Shown: positions 26,601 to 38,600 of the stretch, one piece after another | How the letters are laid out: the number at the start of each line of letters is the position of its first letter | Position numbering within the stretch: the stretch's first letter is position 1 | Source: Archilochus colubris | Taxonomy: Eukaryota > Chordata > Aves > Apodiformes > Trochilidae | Assembly (NCBI GenBank): GCA_023079485.1 | Contig: CM041084.1 | Span: 34,818,609 to 34,882,608, forward strand | Direction of reading: 5' to 3' | Length of the DNA: 64,000 nucleotides | Notes under the pieces: model-generated | The model's input: only the letters and a program-made list of their open reading frames with translations | What the model was told of the DNA's origin: nothing | Database searches by the model: none | Program-made: the position numbers and the translations under genes

Positions 26601-29600
26601 TTTTTGTCTAGGACAGTTCCTACAGTTTGTTCACATTAATCCTGCCAAAGGCAAAAAAGAGCTTTTATAAGTTAAACACAGCCCTTCAGTGTAGCTTTAA
26701 ATACCTTATTTTTCTTTTTAAATAAACTGTAATTCAGTGATGGTGATTGCAAACAGCATGCAGAGACAACAAAACTTCCAATGCAATGTGCACATCTTAA
26801 GCTTCTATTTCTGGTGTTAAAATAAAAAGCTAGTAGTTTTTGGAGTGCACTAAGTTCAATGCTTAACATAAACTGCTCACCAATTTCCTTTTACCTTAGG
26901 AAATACATACTAACAACATTGATACATCTACTTGCCATAGGTTTCAGTTACAGAATATCATCTTTCACAGTGTCTTCCTGGCCAGCATTCTATACATTGA
27001 CAGAAGTGATCCACCTACATCTGTCATTTCTTTCCAAGATCTTCAGTGCTCTAAAGCGAGGTGCAAAATGTGGTTCAAAGATATTTATTGTATGCATTTT
27101 GTCTTCCCTGACATCTGTAGACCACCTTAATTCCTAGTTGTTTTCTCAGATGTTAGTATTAGAAGCCTTGCTTTATATTTACGTTGATCTTGCTGCAGCT
27201 ACACAATTTGGATGGTCATCAGGAACAACTCCTTTTGCCATTGGTGTAGGCAGAAAAGGCAGTCCACACAGGTCCACCAACTTTCTGATGCTGTTTTCAG
27301 CATGTGAATAAGCAGCACCTAAGTGAAACGAAAGAGACTGCTTAATACTACATGTGCTGTATTTGCTTGAACTTTAATTAACCTGATTATGTTATTGGCA
27401 GAAAGAATATTAGTTCCCATTATGCAAGCTGCTTATTATTTTATATTCTGAAGAATTTAGAACATAACATGCCAAACTACAAGTATTTGGCTTAAAACTT
27501 CCCGTATTTTTGACAAACATTTTTTTAAGAGTTCAGCTGAACTATATAGCTATTTCTGTAAAGCAGGGCAGGGAAAAATAGTAGATTTTGTTTATCTAAA
27601 ATGACAATTTTGGGTGGGTGAAGTTCAGCATTATGAGACAGAGACTTCTGCAAGAGCAACAGGAGATGAACTGTGTGTGTTGTTTCCTGTCATTTTTAAC
27701 TTGCCCCCACCCCCTGCCAATGTCACTATAACTCATGCTCTGTAAACACGTGTCCCAACAGATCTACTATAAGCTTTTAATGAAAAAAAGAGAAGCTCAA
27801 GAAGGACTTTGTAAAGTTATGTGTTTGTGCATACATTTAACGTCACACTATCTTCTGTACAAGGCTGCTGAGTTAAGGTTGCCCAGGCAATCTAGAATAA
27901 CTGACTGGTATTTCTTCCAAAAATTCTTCTAACAACAATATGTAGTAAAAAGTTCAGACACATTTCTTAAGCAGATTCTTAATTGCTGACATCAACAAAA
28001 CATAATACTATAAATTTTTTTATTTTCTACCTTTCACTTTCAAAGAACACCCTTTGGTACACATTGTATCAAGCCAGAGGAAAAATACACAACCCCCCTG
28101 ATCTACCTTTTGTCTACTATTTCATTACCTAATCAGTAAGATGCAACTCATATCAATCATTTCAATCCCTGACTAATTAAACACAGAACCCACATGTACA
28201 GGAAAGCAGCCTGAGTGAAACAAGTTGGCTATTTTATGAGGACAATCAGACATTGGAATAGTGTCCCAAGGAAAGTGGTGGATTCCCCCACTTCAGACAA
28301 AGTTTTAAGTCTCAGTTTGATGGGGTACTGAGACGTATCATATAAACAATATTAAAAGAGTTGCCCCAGATGATCTTTGAGGTCCTTTCCAACCTGACAT
28401 TCCATGATTCTATGATTCGATTCTGTTCCTAGCAGACCTGTTTTCTCAACAGAAACACCAGTGCAGTGACTAACATTCCACAATGAGGGACAAAATAAGC
28501 AAACCACCACAGAGGGTAATTATCCTGTATCTTTAGGGACCCCTATGCTTCAGGCATGAAATACAAAGTACAACAAAGTCTGTAAAAAAGCAGTACACAG
28601 CAATAACTTGCCATGTTGCTTCATGTCTCCACACAGGTAGGCTGGCACTTTCAGTAAGTCGAAATGGAAAACTGACCTTTGTTTATTCTTATTTTTGCTG
28701 CATATGCTGGAGCATCAAACACAGAGTATCACTTCTGTATTCTAACAGAGTTGGTCTGGAATTTCAGAAGTAATCCCCTGCTATTGGCTCTAGGCTTAAG
28801 GCAATGGTTATCCAATATTTTTCTACTTAAACTTTTATTTTAACTTAAGATGAAAAACTCAACAGTTACACAAAAGAATATAAATATCCTAAACCCAGAA
28901 CAGATTCACTTTGGCTTTTGTTCTTGTCCAGAACTTCTCCATTTCCAAGTCACATCAAAGCACGCTACCTTTGCCAATGATCAGCAGAGGCTGCTTGGAA
29001 TGAGCAATGATACACAGTGCTTTGGATACAGCAGATTGTTCAGCTGTGCTGACAGGAGGTGGCAGACAACATTCCATGTACCTGAAAGTCAAGCAAAACA
29101 AGAGAGGCTCTTAAAAACTTCAACACAAGAAACTGTGAAACAGAAAACCTATTATTTAGCTTAAAAGAGAAGCTGCTACACACCACATTATTCAGAGCAT
29201 TTATCAGAACAGGATCTTTTTTTTTTTTTAAACAGGCTTCGAAATTTTCTTTGCATGTTTCTTTACCATTAAAGGTAGTGTTGTTCCAGAGACTTACCAA
29301 GTTACATCACTGTATTACCATCATATTAATTCATTCCTTTTTACACATTGCATTTAAAACTATAATCTCTAACATCATAATAACAATCCGCTATGATCAA
29401 ATGTTACATTTAGAGCCTGGATTTTTAGTATCATTTAAACCTTGTGAGAAATTATTTTATCTATTGTTTGTTGGTATTTTTCTTGTTTTGAGAAAATACA
29501 AAAGGAATTTGAAAATTTTTTATTCATTTTCTTGAAAAATAATTAATATAATCTTTACGCACTTGACAGAGCTCTTATTCACCTGAAGATTCACAAAATC

Positions 29601-32600
29601 CCCCGGGATGTCAATATAGCAGGCACCTGGACGACCATATATGCTGGTTCTTACAGCCTAGAAACAGATAATGTTAAACCACTGCTTAAAAGGATTTTTA
29701 AAATCCTTGTGTGCAAAAACCAAGAAAACCCTTCTCTGAGCAGAGAAGGAACACAGTTTCATATTGCTGAACAATCACAGGGAAAGACCCTCTTGATTTA
29801 TACTAATAAATTGAAGTTCTGATAACTATTCACATTTTCCCTTATATGCCAGCTGAAGGCTTTAAGTAGATGCACAGTCTTAGAAGACAAATTTTTTTGT
29901 TTAATTTGCAATGAGACAACTGCATTATTACCTTTAGTGTTTGGAAATACAAAATTAAACTTTCATAGTGAATTCTATTTATAGCAGCACAGAGAAAAAC
30001 TAAGACAACCCAGGCTTCTATTTTCTATTACTTTTGATTCCAGTTATTCTATTACAGGTATGTGCTCTGCTGAATTTGCACTTCTTGAAACAGTATTGCT
30101 GACATAGCTGGGGTTGCTACTTCTGTAAAGCTCTCTGCAACACTGAGATAAGGATGTGCTTTGTCTCAGTCTCAAAAAAACCCACCAAAACAACAACCAA
30201 ATCCAAAATCCATAGACAACCATCTCCATTGCTACTCCCCCAAATATGGTTCACTAAGTGAAAGTAGTGAAAGAGCTGAAGTTTGTAGTTCTACATATCT
30301 AGTTACTATACCTCTCTCCAAAAGCACTTCTTTCATAAAATTTTTCCACCTCTTACTGAAGCTAACAAAACACATGGCAGGGATGAGTAAGCATCAGACT
30401 GGACCAGAATCTATTTTTAACCTGTTCCTGTTCACAGGAAAAATCTCCCTGGTTGTTAATTTATGGAATCAACCATCACTTGCAGGATCAAACTATTTAT
30501 AGTAACAGCTATACAAGAAATTAAACCCTCAGGGCTCATACAGTAGGACAAAGTTACTCCATGTCCTGTTGCTAATAGATTATTTTTCCATACCTTCTCA
30601 ATAACAGCAGGAATAACTTCTAGGCTGCTTGGACGGACAGACAGTTTGTTGTAGAGCCTACCAGCTTCAACCTGAATAAATGCATATAACCATTACATTG
30701 ATTTATCAAAGTGATTTGCTCATTTCCATCTCATTTTAACATGACTAAAATGGGAAAAAAACGCCAAATGGAAACCAGTAAGTTGAGAACTCCCACATAA
30801 GAAAAATGCAACTCCTCAGCTGGTGGAAACTGTCAAAGCCAGATTAATTTCACTGAGCACTTAGGTATCTTTTTCCACAAAGTGGTTGTGCATCTCTTGG
30901 AAAGTTTATTTTGTATTCTTTCATCTCAGAAAAGTCAGACAACAGTAGCTTATACCAGCTGGGAACCTAAAGTAGAGCATAAGTTCTACCTGCTGACAAA
31001 GACATTCCAGATAATTTGCTGTATTTCCGCAATGACAAGCTTACACCAGTAGATGGAGCAAATCAACAGCAATACAAGATGCTAGGAAACCACTCTGATT
31101 GTTAAATGTTACACAAACGAAGAAACACCAATTAATTAACTAAAATATTTTTGTACAAAGTTATATGTCTGTGTACCTGGGGGAATTCTTGGAAAGCACC
31201 CATGGTTTCCTGATTTCTGTCAGAAGAGCCTCCAATAACAATCAAAGGCCTAGAAAAGCATATTAAAAAAACCACAACAAAACAAAACAAAACAAAACAC
31301 ACACACAAAAACAACAAAACCCACGTTAAACTTGCATATATTTTTAAAGCTGCAGTCACAACAGTAAACTCTCACGATGCTCAAATGCCACTGCTCTTGG
31401 AATGTTTAGTACCTACAGCATCCACAGATCTCAACAAGAACAGAAAGAGACCAGCACACCAGAGGAGTGCATCATTAAGTATCAGCTGGTAGACTTCCTA
31501 CCAATCTCTGGGTCACTAGTCTTAGGACAGTGTGGGTTTATCTATGAGCCACATCTAGCACATAAACTTGAAAACCAAGTCATATTGCTAGCAATTTTCA
31601 TTAAAGTTTGATAAGATGGGTGACAAGATGTTTTGAGAGGAATTGCAACAGCTAATCTAAAGAGTACTGAGATCTTTGTTCGTAAGAGGCATTGTAGTGT
31701 GCACAAATACTAGAGCTAAGAACCACAGTAGGAAACAATCCTTTCAGAGGAAACAGATTTTCTTTGCAGACAGTTTGGAACACAGCAGAAATTAGCAGAG
31801 TATCTGACAACACTTCTCCCTGCATTCAGTTTTTAGTCTATATAAAAACACAAACCAAAACAGAACCCAAAAAAACAGAGACCAAAGAGACAAACAAAAA
31901 TTTAAGATGTCTACAAGTTCTTAAATTAGTTTGTGGCTATTTCAGAAAAGCAGCACTGGTTTACATTCCACAGCAACACATTTTGATTGTAATTTCCACA
32001 AAATGCAATAAATTATTTTCCCATTGTGAATGATTATTGGCCTTTTATTCTGTTTGCAGGTCAAACTCAAACTCCTTAAAATGTTAAATGCTAACTTGAG
32101 AAAGCTTACTTAATAATCTGCTCATTCATGCACAGTAAACTATGCATGACCACAGAAATACTGGGTCAATAGCTTTCTAACCTTCTTTCCTAAACAATTT
32201 TATCTTCAGATAATTTGAAACATTTATAGTGTTCTCAATGCATAATGGTAAATCTAATTACTCATAAAATTTACGGAAATATGTTTGTAGATCTACTTCA
32301 TCAGCAGGCCATTCCTCTGCCACAAATCAAAAATCTCAGTTATAAACCCCTGACACAGTGAGATGAGAACTTCAGGCTGTATCTTACCACTATGAAAAAT
32401 CCTTATGGAAAATCCATTTGGAGTATAGACTAGATATTTTATTCTGCTGATTCTCTTCCCTCAGCAAAACGATTATAACAACCCAGAATTAGCCAGCCTG
32501 TTTCACTTGCCTTCCTTTCACTTACCATTTTAAAATTTATTTAAATGTTTTATTGAATGAAATAACTACTACTTCCCCATACTGAAATATAATAGAGACA

Positions 32601-35600
32601 ACACTCTACACTTATGAAAACCAACTTTTCACAGCAAGCTGTATTTAATCAGTGCAACCAAACCCCTCATTGTGTATTGTCTTTTCAGGTCCTTCCCTTT
32701 TCTTGAGCTACTCCAGTGCTTGCCTGGTGGCATTCATTCTCCATTGAAAAAAAAGTGGCCAAAGACTTTGTCAGTGGAAGTCAGCCTTCTTACTAAATTG
32801 TCAAATATTCTGCCAAACTGGATAAATCATCTTCACCTTTTTGCCAAGAGCACAGGTTTATGCAAGGCTGAGCTTATCTCAGACAAAACTCCCTTTATGA
32901 GAAAATGGAAATGCCTCCTGCAAATCCATAAGCAAGTGCCACAAATGTTTCTTTCTTATAATCAAATCCATGACTGTTCAAAAGTAAGGTTTTTCTAGAA
33001 CCTTTTTTTAAATCACAGGTCACATGGGGACAGCAAAACTTTAGTCAATAACTCATCTCTTTAATTCTTAGCTTTCCTACTATTGAGCTTCCCTTGCCCA
33101 TCAGCCACAGTTCATCTAATGCTCCACAACATGTGCACTTTTTTAGCACCAGAGCTTCTACCCAAATACCTCATACAGCTTTCTGAGCACCTTTCAAGAG
33201 CAGACCAGCTAAAGCTGCCAAATCCCAGAGAAGGCTTGTGGGAGTAAGTGCTATCACTCTGTACATCATTTAATTCAATACTTAATTACTGCTCTAAATG
33301 TGTGCGTGGGGAGCAAATATGGATTTTAACAATCCAGTTGTCATCTTGTTCCCTTATGAAATACAGTAAGTTGAAGGCAATGCGGATTTAAATTTATAAA
33401 AAAACTCTTAGACCTTCCATGATCAATAAAGCATTACTAGATGAGTATTGACTTAATTTTCAAATGTATCCATACAACCAAGTATACAGATAGATGTTCT
33501 TCCATTATATGTGTGATGGAGATTTTTTCCCATGCAAATACACAAAATGAACCTAAATTACTTTTAGGGCTAGTAATGAAGAATTCCCTCTCAATATCCA
33601 CAATAAACAAACAAACAAAAAAAGTCCTATACAAAATACTATAGAGTTCAACAGCTGCAACAAACAGCAACAATAATTAGAATTTTAAAAGGGAAATGTT
33701 GTTAAATTACCAGCAGTTTATGGTTGCATTTGCCATCCCACCAAGGGCATGTAAAAATCCTGGACCAGACACTACAAGACATACTCCTGGTCTAGAGGAA
33801 AACAAAACAAAATGAGACAGAAAGAAAAGGAAAGTGAACACAAAGAACACTGAATAAACCACCAACAACATTTAGTAAGATGCTGAAACATAAAATGATA
33901 AAGTTTAACTCATCTCACCAAAAGGCATGAATGGCAAGGGGTTTGTATGAACAACTAAAGATAGATGGAAAAATCAAAAATCATTTAGCTATAGAAACTT
34001 AATGGAAAAAGCAAGCGGACAGTTGTTAAGTGCCATCCGCACAGTGGCACAGTGGTCTGCAACATATACAGGCTCACCATAATGCAGCTCCTTACTCCTT
34101 TTATTGCATTTACTTTGTTATACAGCATTTCTATGCAATTTGGGAAGCCAGTTGCAGTTTTCCGAGTTCCACTTTAGCACTAGATACCAATGAAGAAAGC
34201 CCATAAAGGAACAAGTGCATCTGACTCAAAACATTTTATTATAGTGTAATTCAAGCAGAGGCACTTGTTATTTCAGGTAATGACAAAAAAAATAAAATCA
34301 CAATTCTCAATCACTGAGAATTCTTGTTACATATCAGAAAAAAAAAATCTGCTAACTTCCTGGGATTATTTAAAGGAACAAACCCCACAAAACTATGTAA
34401 CACAGGTGCCATGCTTGCAGACAGAATAAGGAATGATCATCTGCATCAGTGCATCTGCAACTGTGAGCAAGTGGACACCAGATGTTTACTTTAGAAAAGT
34501 ATGTATGGCATACAAAAGAAGCCCACCACAAGTCACAGGCCTCAGAATGTTTCCCAACAACATTAAGAACAAAATCAGCAGAAAAGAGAAAAAAGAGAAT
34601 TTTGTGTCAGAAACAGCACAGGAGAGACTGTATGGTTATGAAGATTCTCTCTATTGATAAGGTATTGTTTGTTGAATCATACATCCAGATGATGACATTA
34701 AGGTAAAGGAGATTCACCAAGTTGCAACAACCAATAGTGATGTGATTTCTGCCCCTCCTAGCAGTAGAGTTAAACTGTTCAGAAATTAAAACTTGCTTGG
34801 TCCTACCCTGAATCATAACAACAGAAATATTGATAACCATTACTGACAGTTTTTTTAAAATACGTGTTCCATTTTAACCACCCTACATCTGCATGTAGTG
34901 AAATGAGGCAACCAGGTGCCACTAATTCCCAGGGAGTGGCATGAGCTTGTGTTAAGCCCACCTGTGCCTGATTAGGGTGGGCCCCCACTGCGCATGAGCA
35001 GGATTAGGGGGCCAATAAAAGGTGAGGCTTGAAGCACAGGCTCAGCTCACTCCTGAGCATGCCTGCAGAGAGGTCAGGTGCTTCACTGCACTACCTTCAT
35101 TGCTCCACTAGCGCTCATCACCCTTAGGGTGAGGCTCTGAGGAGTCTCAAACCCACGGCCTCAGTATTGCTCGGGGTGTCTGTATAACTGCGTGCTAGCT
35201 GGCTGCACCACTCAAGCCTCACCCTCATTGCTCCACTAGAGCTCATCGCCGTCAGGGTGAGGCTCCTTTTATTGGCCCCCTAATCCTGCTCATGCGCAGT
35301 GGGGGCCCACCCTAATCAGGCACAGGTGGGCTTAACAGAAGCTTATGCCACTCCCTGGGAATTAGTGGCACCTGGTTGCCTCATTTCACTACATCTGCAC
35401 ACACTAAAGCCACTCAAAACCAGCTCCAAAACACAAAAAAGAATCCCCAACTTTTAACTGTTGTGTCTAATACTTAAAATGTTACACTATTATAAATGTT
35501 AATAATTATGGAATGTACCTGCCAGTCAAATATCCAACAGCAGATGCAGCATAACAGGCCTATTGAAAACATTGGAGTGAATTATACAGTTATTAATATG

Positions 35601-38600
35601 TATTCATTGCATGTTATCTTGTATATAACTTTCAACTAAAATGCAGAAAATAAGCAGGTACAGATTTAATAAGCAAAATGAACAGAACGTAAAAAACTTC
35701 TGCATTCTACTGCCTTTAAGAGTAACATCGAAGATGGGGTTACAAGAGAAAGGCAGCAAACAGAAATCTGGTTATCACTAGAACGACTCCTCATATTTCA
35801 GAAATTAGGCAAAAGGTTGAATCACACACTGACGAGCTTCATCAGAAGATTAGGGTTTGTCTTTTAAAAGCAGAGATGCTTAAGTACTTCTCACTCTACT
35901 TCTAGTACCTCACTTAGCTTTAAGTACGTTAACATTTTAAGGAAAAATTGCATTTTGAATAATTTTACAAAAGTAATGCCTACAACATGTATTAACATAC
36001 CTTAGCAGCTGTATTATTGTGGAGTATATTTTTATGCTACTGCTGTAGTAATAATAAACATTCAGATATAAAGTTCACCTGGTAACATGACTACATGCGA
36101 TCAAGAAAAAGCAGGTTACAGGACACCCAAGAACTCCAAAGGATTCACACAGTTCACATATTGCCAGCTACCTCCCTCAGCTTCTTGCACTTAAGTTTTG
36201 AATTTGGCAAGTTCTAAGACAATTACAAAAGAACTTTTTCCCATTAAGTAAGTTCCTGGCCTTGTAGCCTGCCTCTTTCCTTTTGAAATAGAGTTGAGAT
36301 TTCATTTTTTGTTTTTATTTAAGTACTGCTGTGGTAAGAAGAATTAGTAGCACAAAATCTTCTTCTGAAAGTTTACAAAGCTACTACACTACCTTAATCC
36401 TAGCTAACACAGCATGTGAGCAAGTCTCAGGTTAAGTAAGTGAAAACACAGACATCCTCATGAGCTTACATCCTCATGCTCCTACAGACACAGACTGATA
36501 AAAACTTGGGGCTTAGCAGAGGAGTAACAAGCAGCCCTTATTATCTTTGCAGCACAAGGATAGGGAATTGTTGAGAAAAAATATAATGACATGAAAAATC
36601 TCTTTCTACTTTTCATAAGCATCTGACATGGAGAAGAAAAAAGTTGCTAATAATCCAGAATTAGAAAACAATTTGATGCCAATTTGTGCGCACTTAGAAA
36701 TCTTTGGAGTAGGTGTTTATAAAAATCTTGTTAATGGAGCTCAAAACATGGTGTTGCGTTTCCATGGCAATCATTTTTAGGAGTGGCAAAATAAAGCAGA
36801 ACATAGAATTTGAGTTCATCTACAGACATTACCATTAAAACATCTACTGCTTCATTCTGCAAGGAAGCAACATGCATTTAGAGGAGACGGGATTGTGAGC
36901 GATTTTGAATTTACATTAAAAAAAATAATAAAATCTTTCTTGTGTGAACACTAAGAACAAAAACTCATTTTATTTATGAACCTTGTACACCCACCACTAA
37001 AATATTGGTAATGGCACTCAGCTGTTAAGGTTACAACAGAGCTCATCAGCTGAAACTAGACCCTAATTTTCCTCAGACAGACAAGACTGTCTGGCAGTTA
37101 CCACCAAACTCACTCTCAGCACTGGGAAGAAATGCAGGAGGTCCAAAAGCAGACACTGAACTCAAAGTGTGCAGTCACCCGTGAGGACTGGGTTTGGACT
37201 TTAGAGATCTGTTTCTCTCACACAAGTAGAAGGACACTAAGCAGGGTTTAATTAAACTAGTCTGTTTTCAACTGTTTAATAAACAAACTAATACAACATA
37301 GCTAGTGAGCAATAATTCCCCATTTTTGTACCTAGTGGCCCAGTTAATACAGTACTGCCACTCCTAGGAGCAGGCTTGAAGCCATTATATGTTAACTGCA
37401 CCTAATGCTAAATGTTCTTGTAGGGCTTGTAATCAAGTTGCTACTAGAACTGGCTGTATGAACCTGAGCTTGGTACATGATGTCTTTTGTTAAAACATAC
37501 AAGTTAAGTGCAGTCCTTGGAAACACAGACACAAGTTTAAAGCAGCAGACCCAGAACAATAAGCAACCTGCTGATGGCAAACTACTGGCCACTGAAAAAA
37601 TCAACTTTGAGAGCTACAAAGACCCAACTTTTGCTTTGGGAAAAGCAGCAATGACTAAGCAAGGCAGAAAAAACCCCCAAAAAACTAAATCCAGACCAGA
37701 AAACAACTAACAGATGTGCAAGAGGACAAGGCACCTGTCTTGTGTAGAAAAAAGAATTGTCCACTTTGGTTCCACCTGCCCTTATTGAAGTGTTCTTGAG
37801 TCTGATTCCCTTGACAGCTAGCACCATGAACTATGATGTATCATATCCTCATGACTAGCTTAGGGTAAGATTATCAAGAGGAGATTGCTTTGAATAGGTA
37901 GTGATAATTACCATTAACGATTAAGAACATTAGCAATGTGTGCTGAAAATGAATAAACCATGTGTAGCAAAGTACCCATTTTTTAGTAAAGGGGTTTTCT
38001 GAACTTTAACACTGATCTGTGTTATCAGTCTTCTAAACAACCACAGCAACCACTAATTACCCAGGGATGGACAGACAAAACACAAACCCCTACCACACCC
38101 CTACCAAGTTGCAGCACAACTATGCAATGTTCAAGGGGCATATAGGGCATGCATTAAATTACTTCTACTGAACTTATGTCATATTACAGGCTGCTGGAGA
38201 TGAGCTAACAGATACTGGTAGTACTACTTAGCTTTTAACTTCATCTTTTAACCTAACCTTTCTAATGAAATAGTTTATCCTGTAGTTTTACAGGCTATTG
38301 CTACATCTGGCTCAGAAACAATGCAGAATCTCATGATATATGGCTGCCTTCACCAATAAAGGAAGCAGCTGCATACACATCCTCCACAGCCAGATAGCAC
38401 AATTAATAAACTTAGAGAATTAGAACTATGTCATGGGTAAATATTAGGTGTCTTGGGAATATACTGAGTATAACTTTTCACCCTCGCTTCTGCCAAGCAA
38501 CTTCTTCAACTTCACTGATTATAAAGAAGAAAGCCAAACCTGTTACAAGATATATATCTGTTCATCCTTTTTCCTCACCCCAAAGTGAAACCCTGACATT

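Larger units (their letters stand above)
20675..33710 (-). other. HACL1: HACL1 introns 4-16
   Basis: AT-rich intronic sequence between the listed exons. The longest are introns 4 (31250-33710), 8 (27319-28968), 9 (26071-27182) and 10 (24595-25964). One CR1 fragment in intron 8 is listed separately. T-rich tracts (for example around 24380-24425) and A/C-rich tracts (31263-31320) occur. Nothing else was recognised. Confidence 0.7.
33792..35518 (-). other. HACL1: HACL1 intron 3
   Basis: Apart from the foldback element at 34894-35393, no repeat or exon was recognised in this 1.7-kb intron. Confidence 0.7.

Noticed and set aside
29081..29160. A separate 20-bp micro-exon between HACL1 exons 7 and 8
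   Set aside because: Initially suspected from the frame gap, but extending exon 7 to the GTGCGT donor supplies exactly the missing residues.
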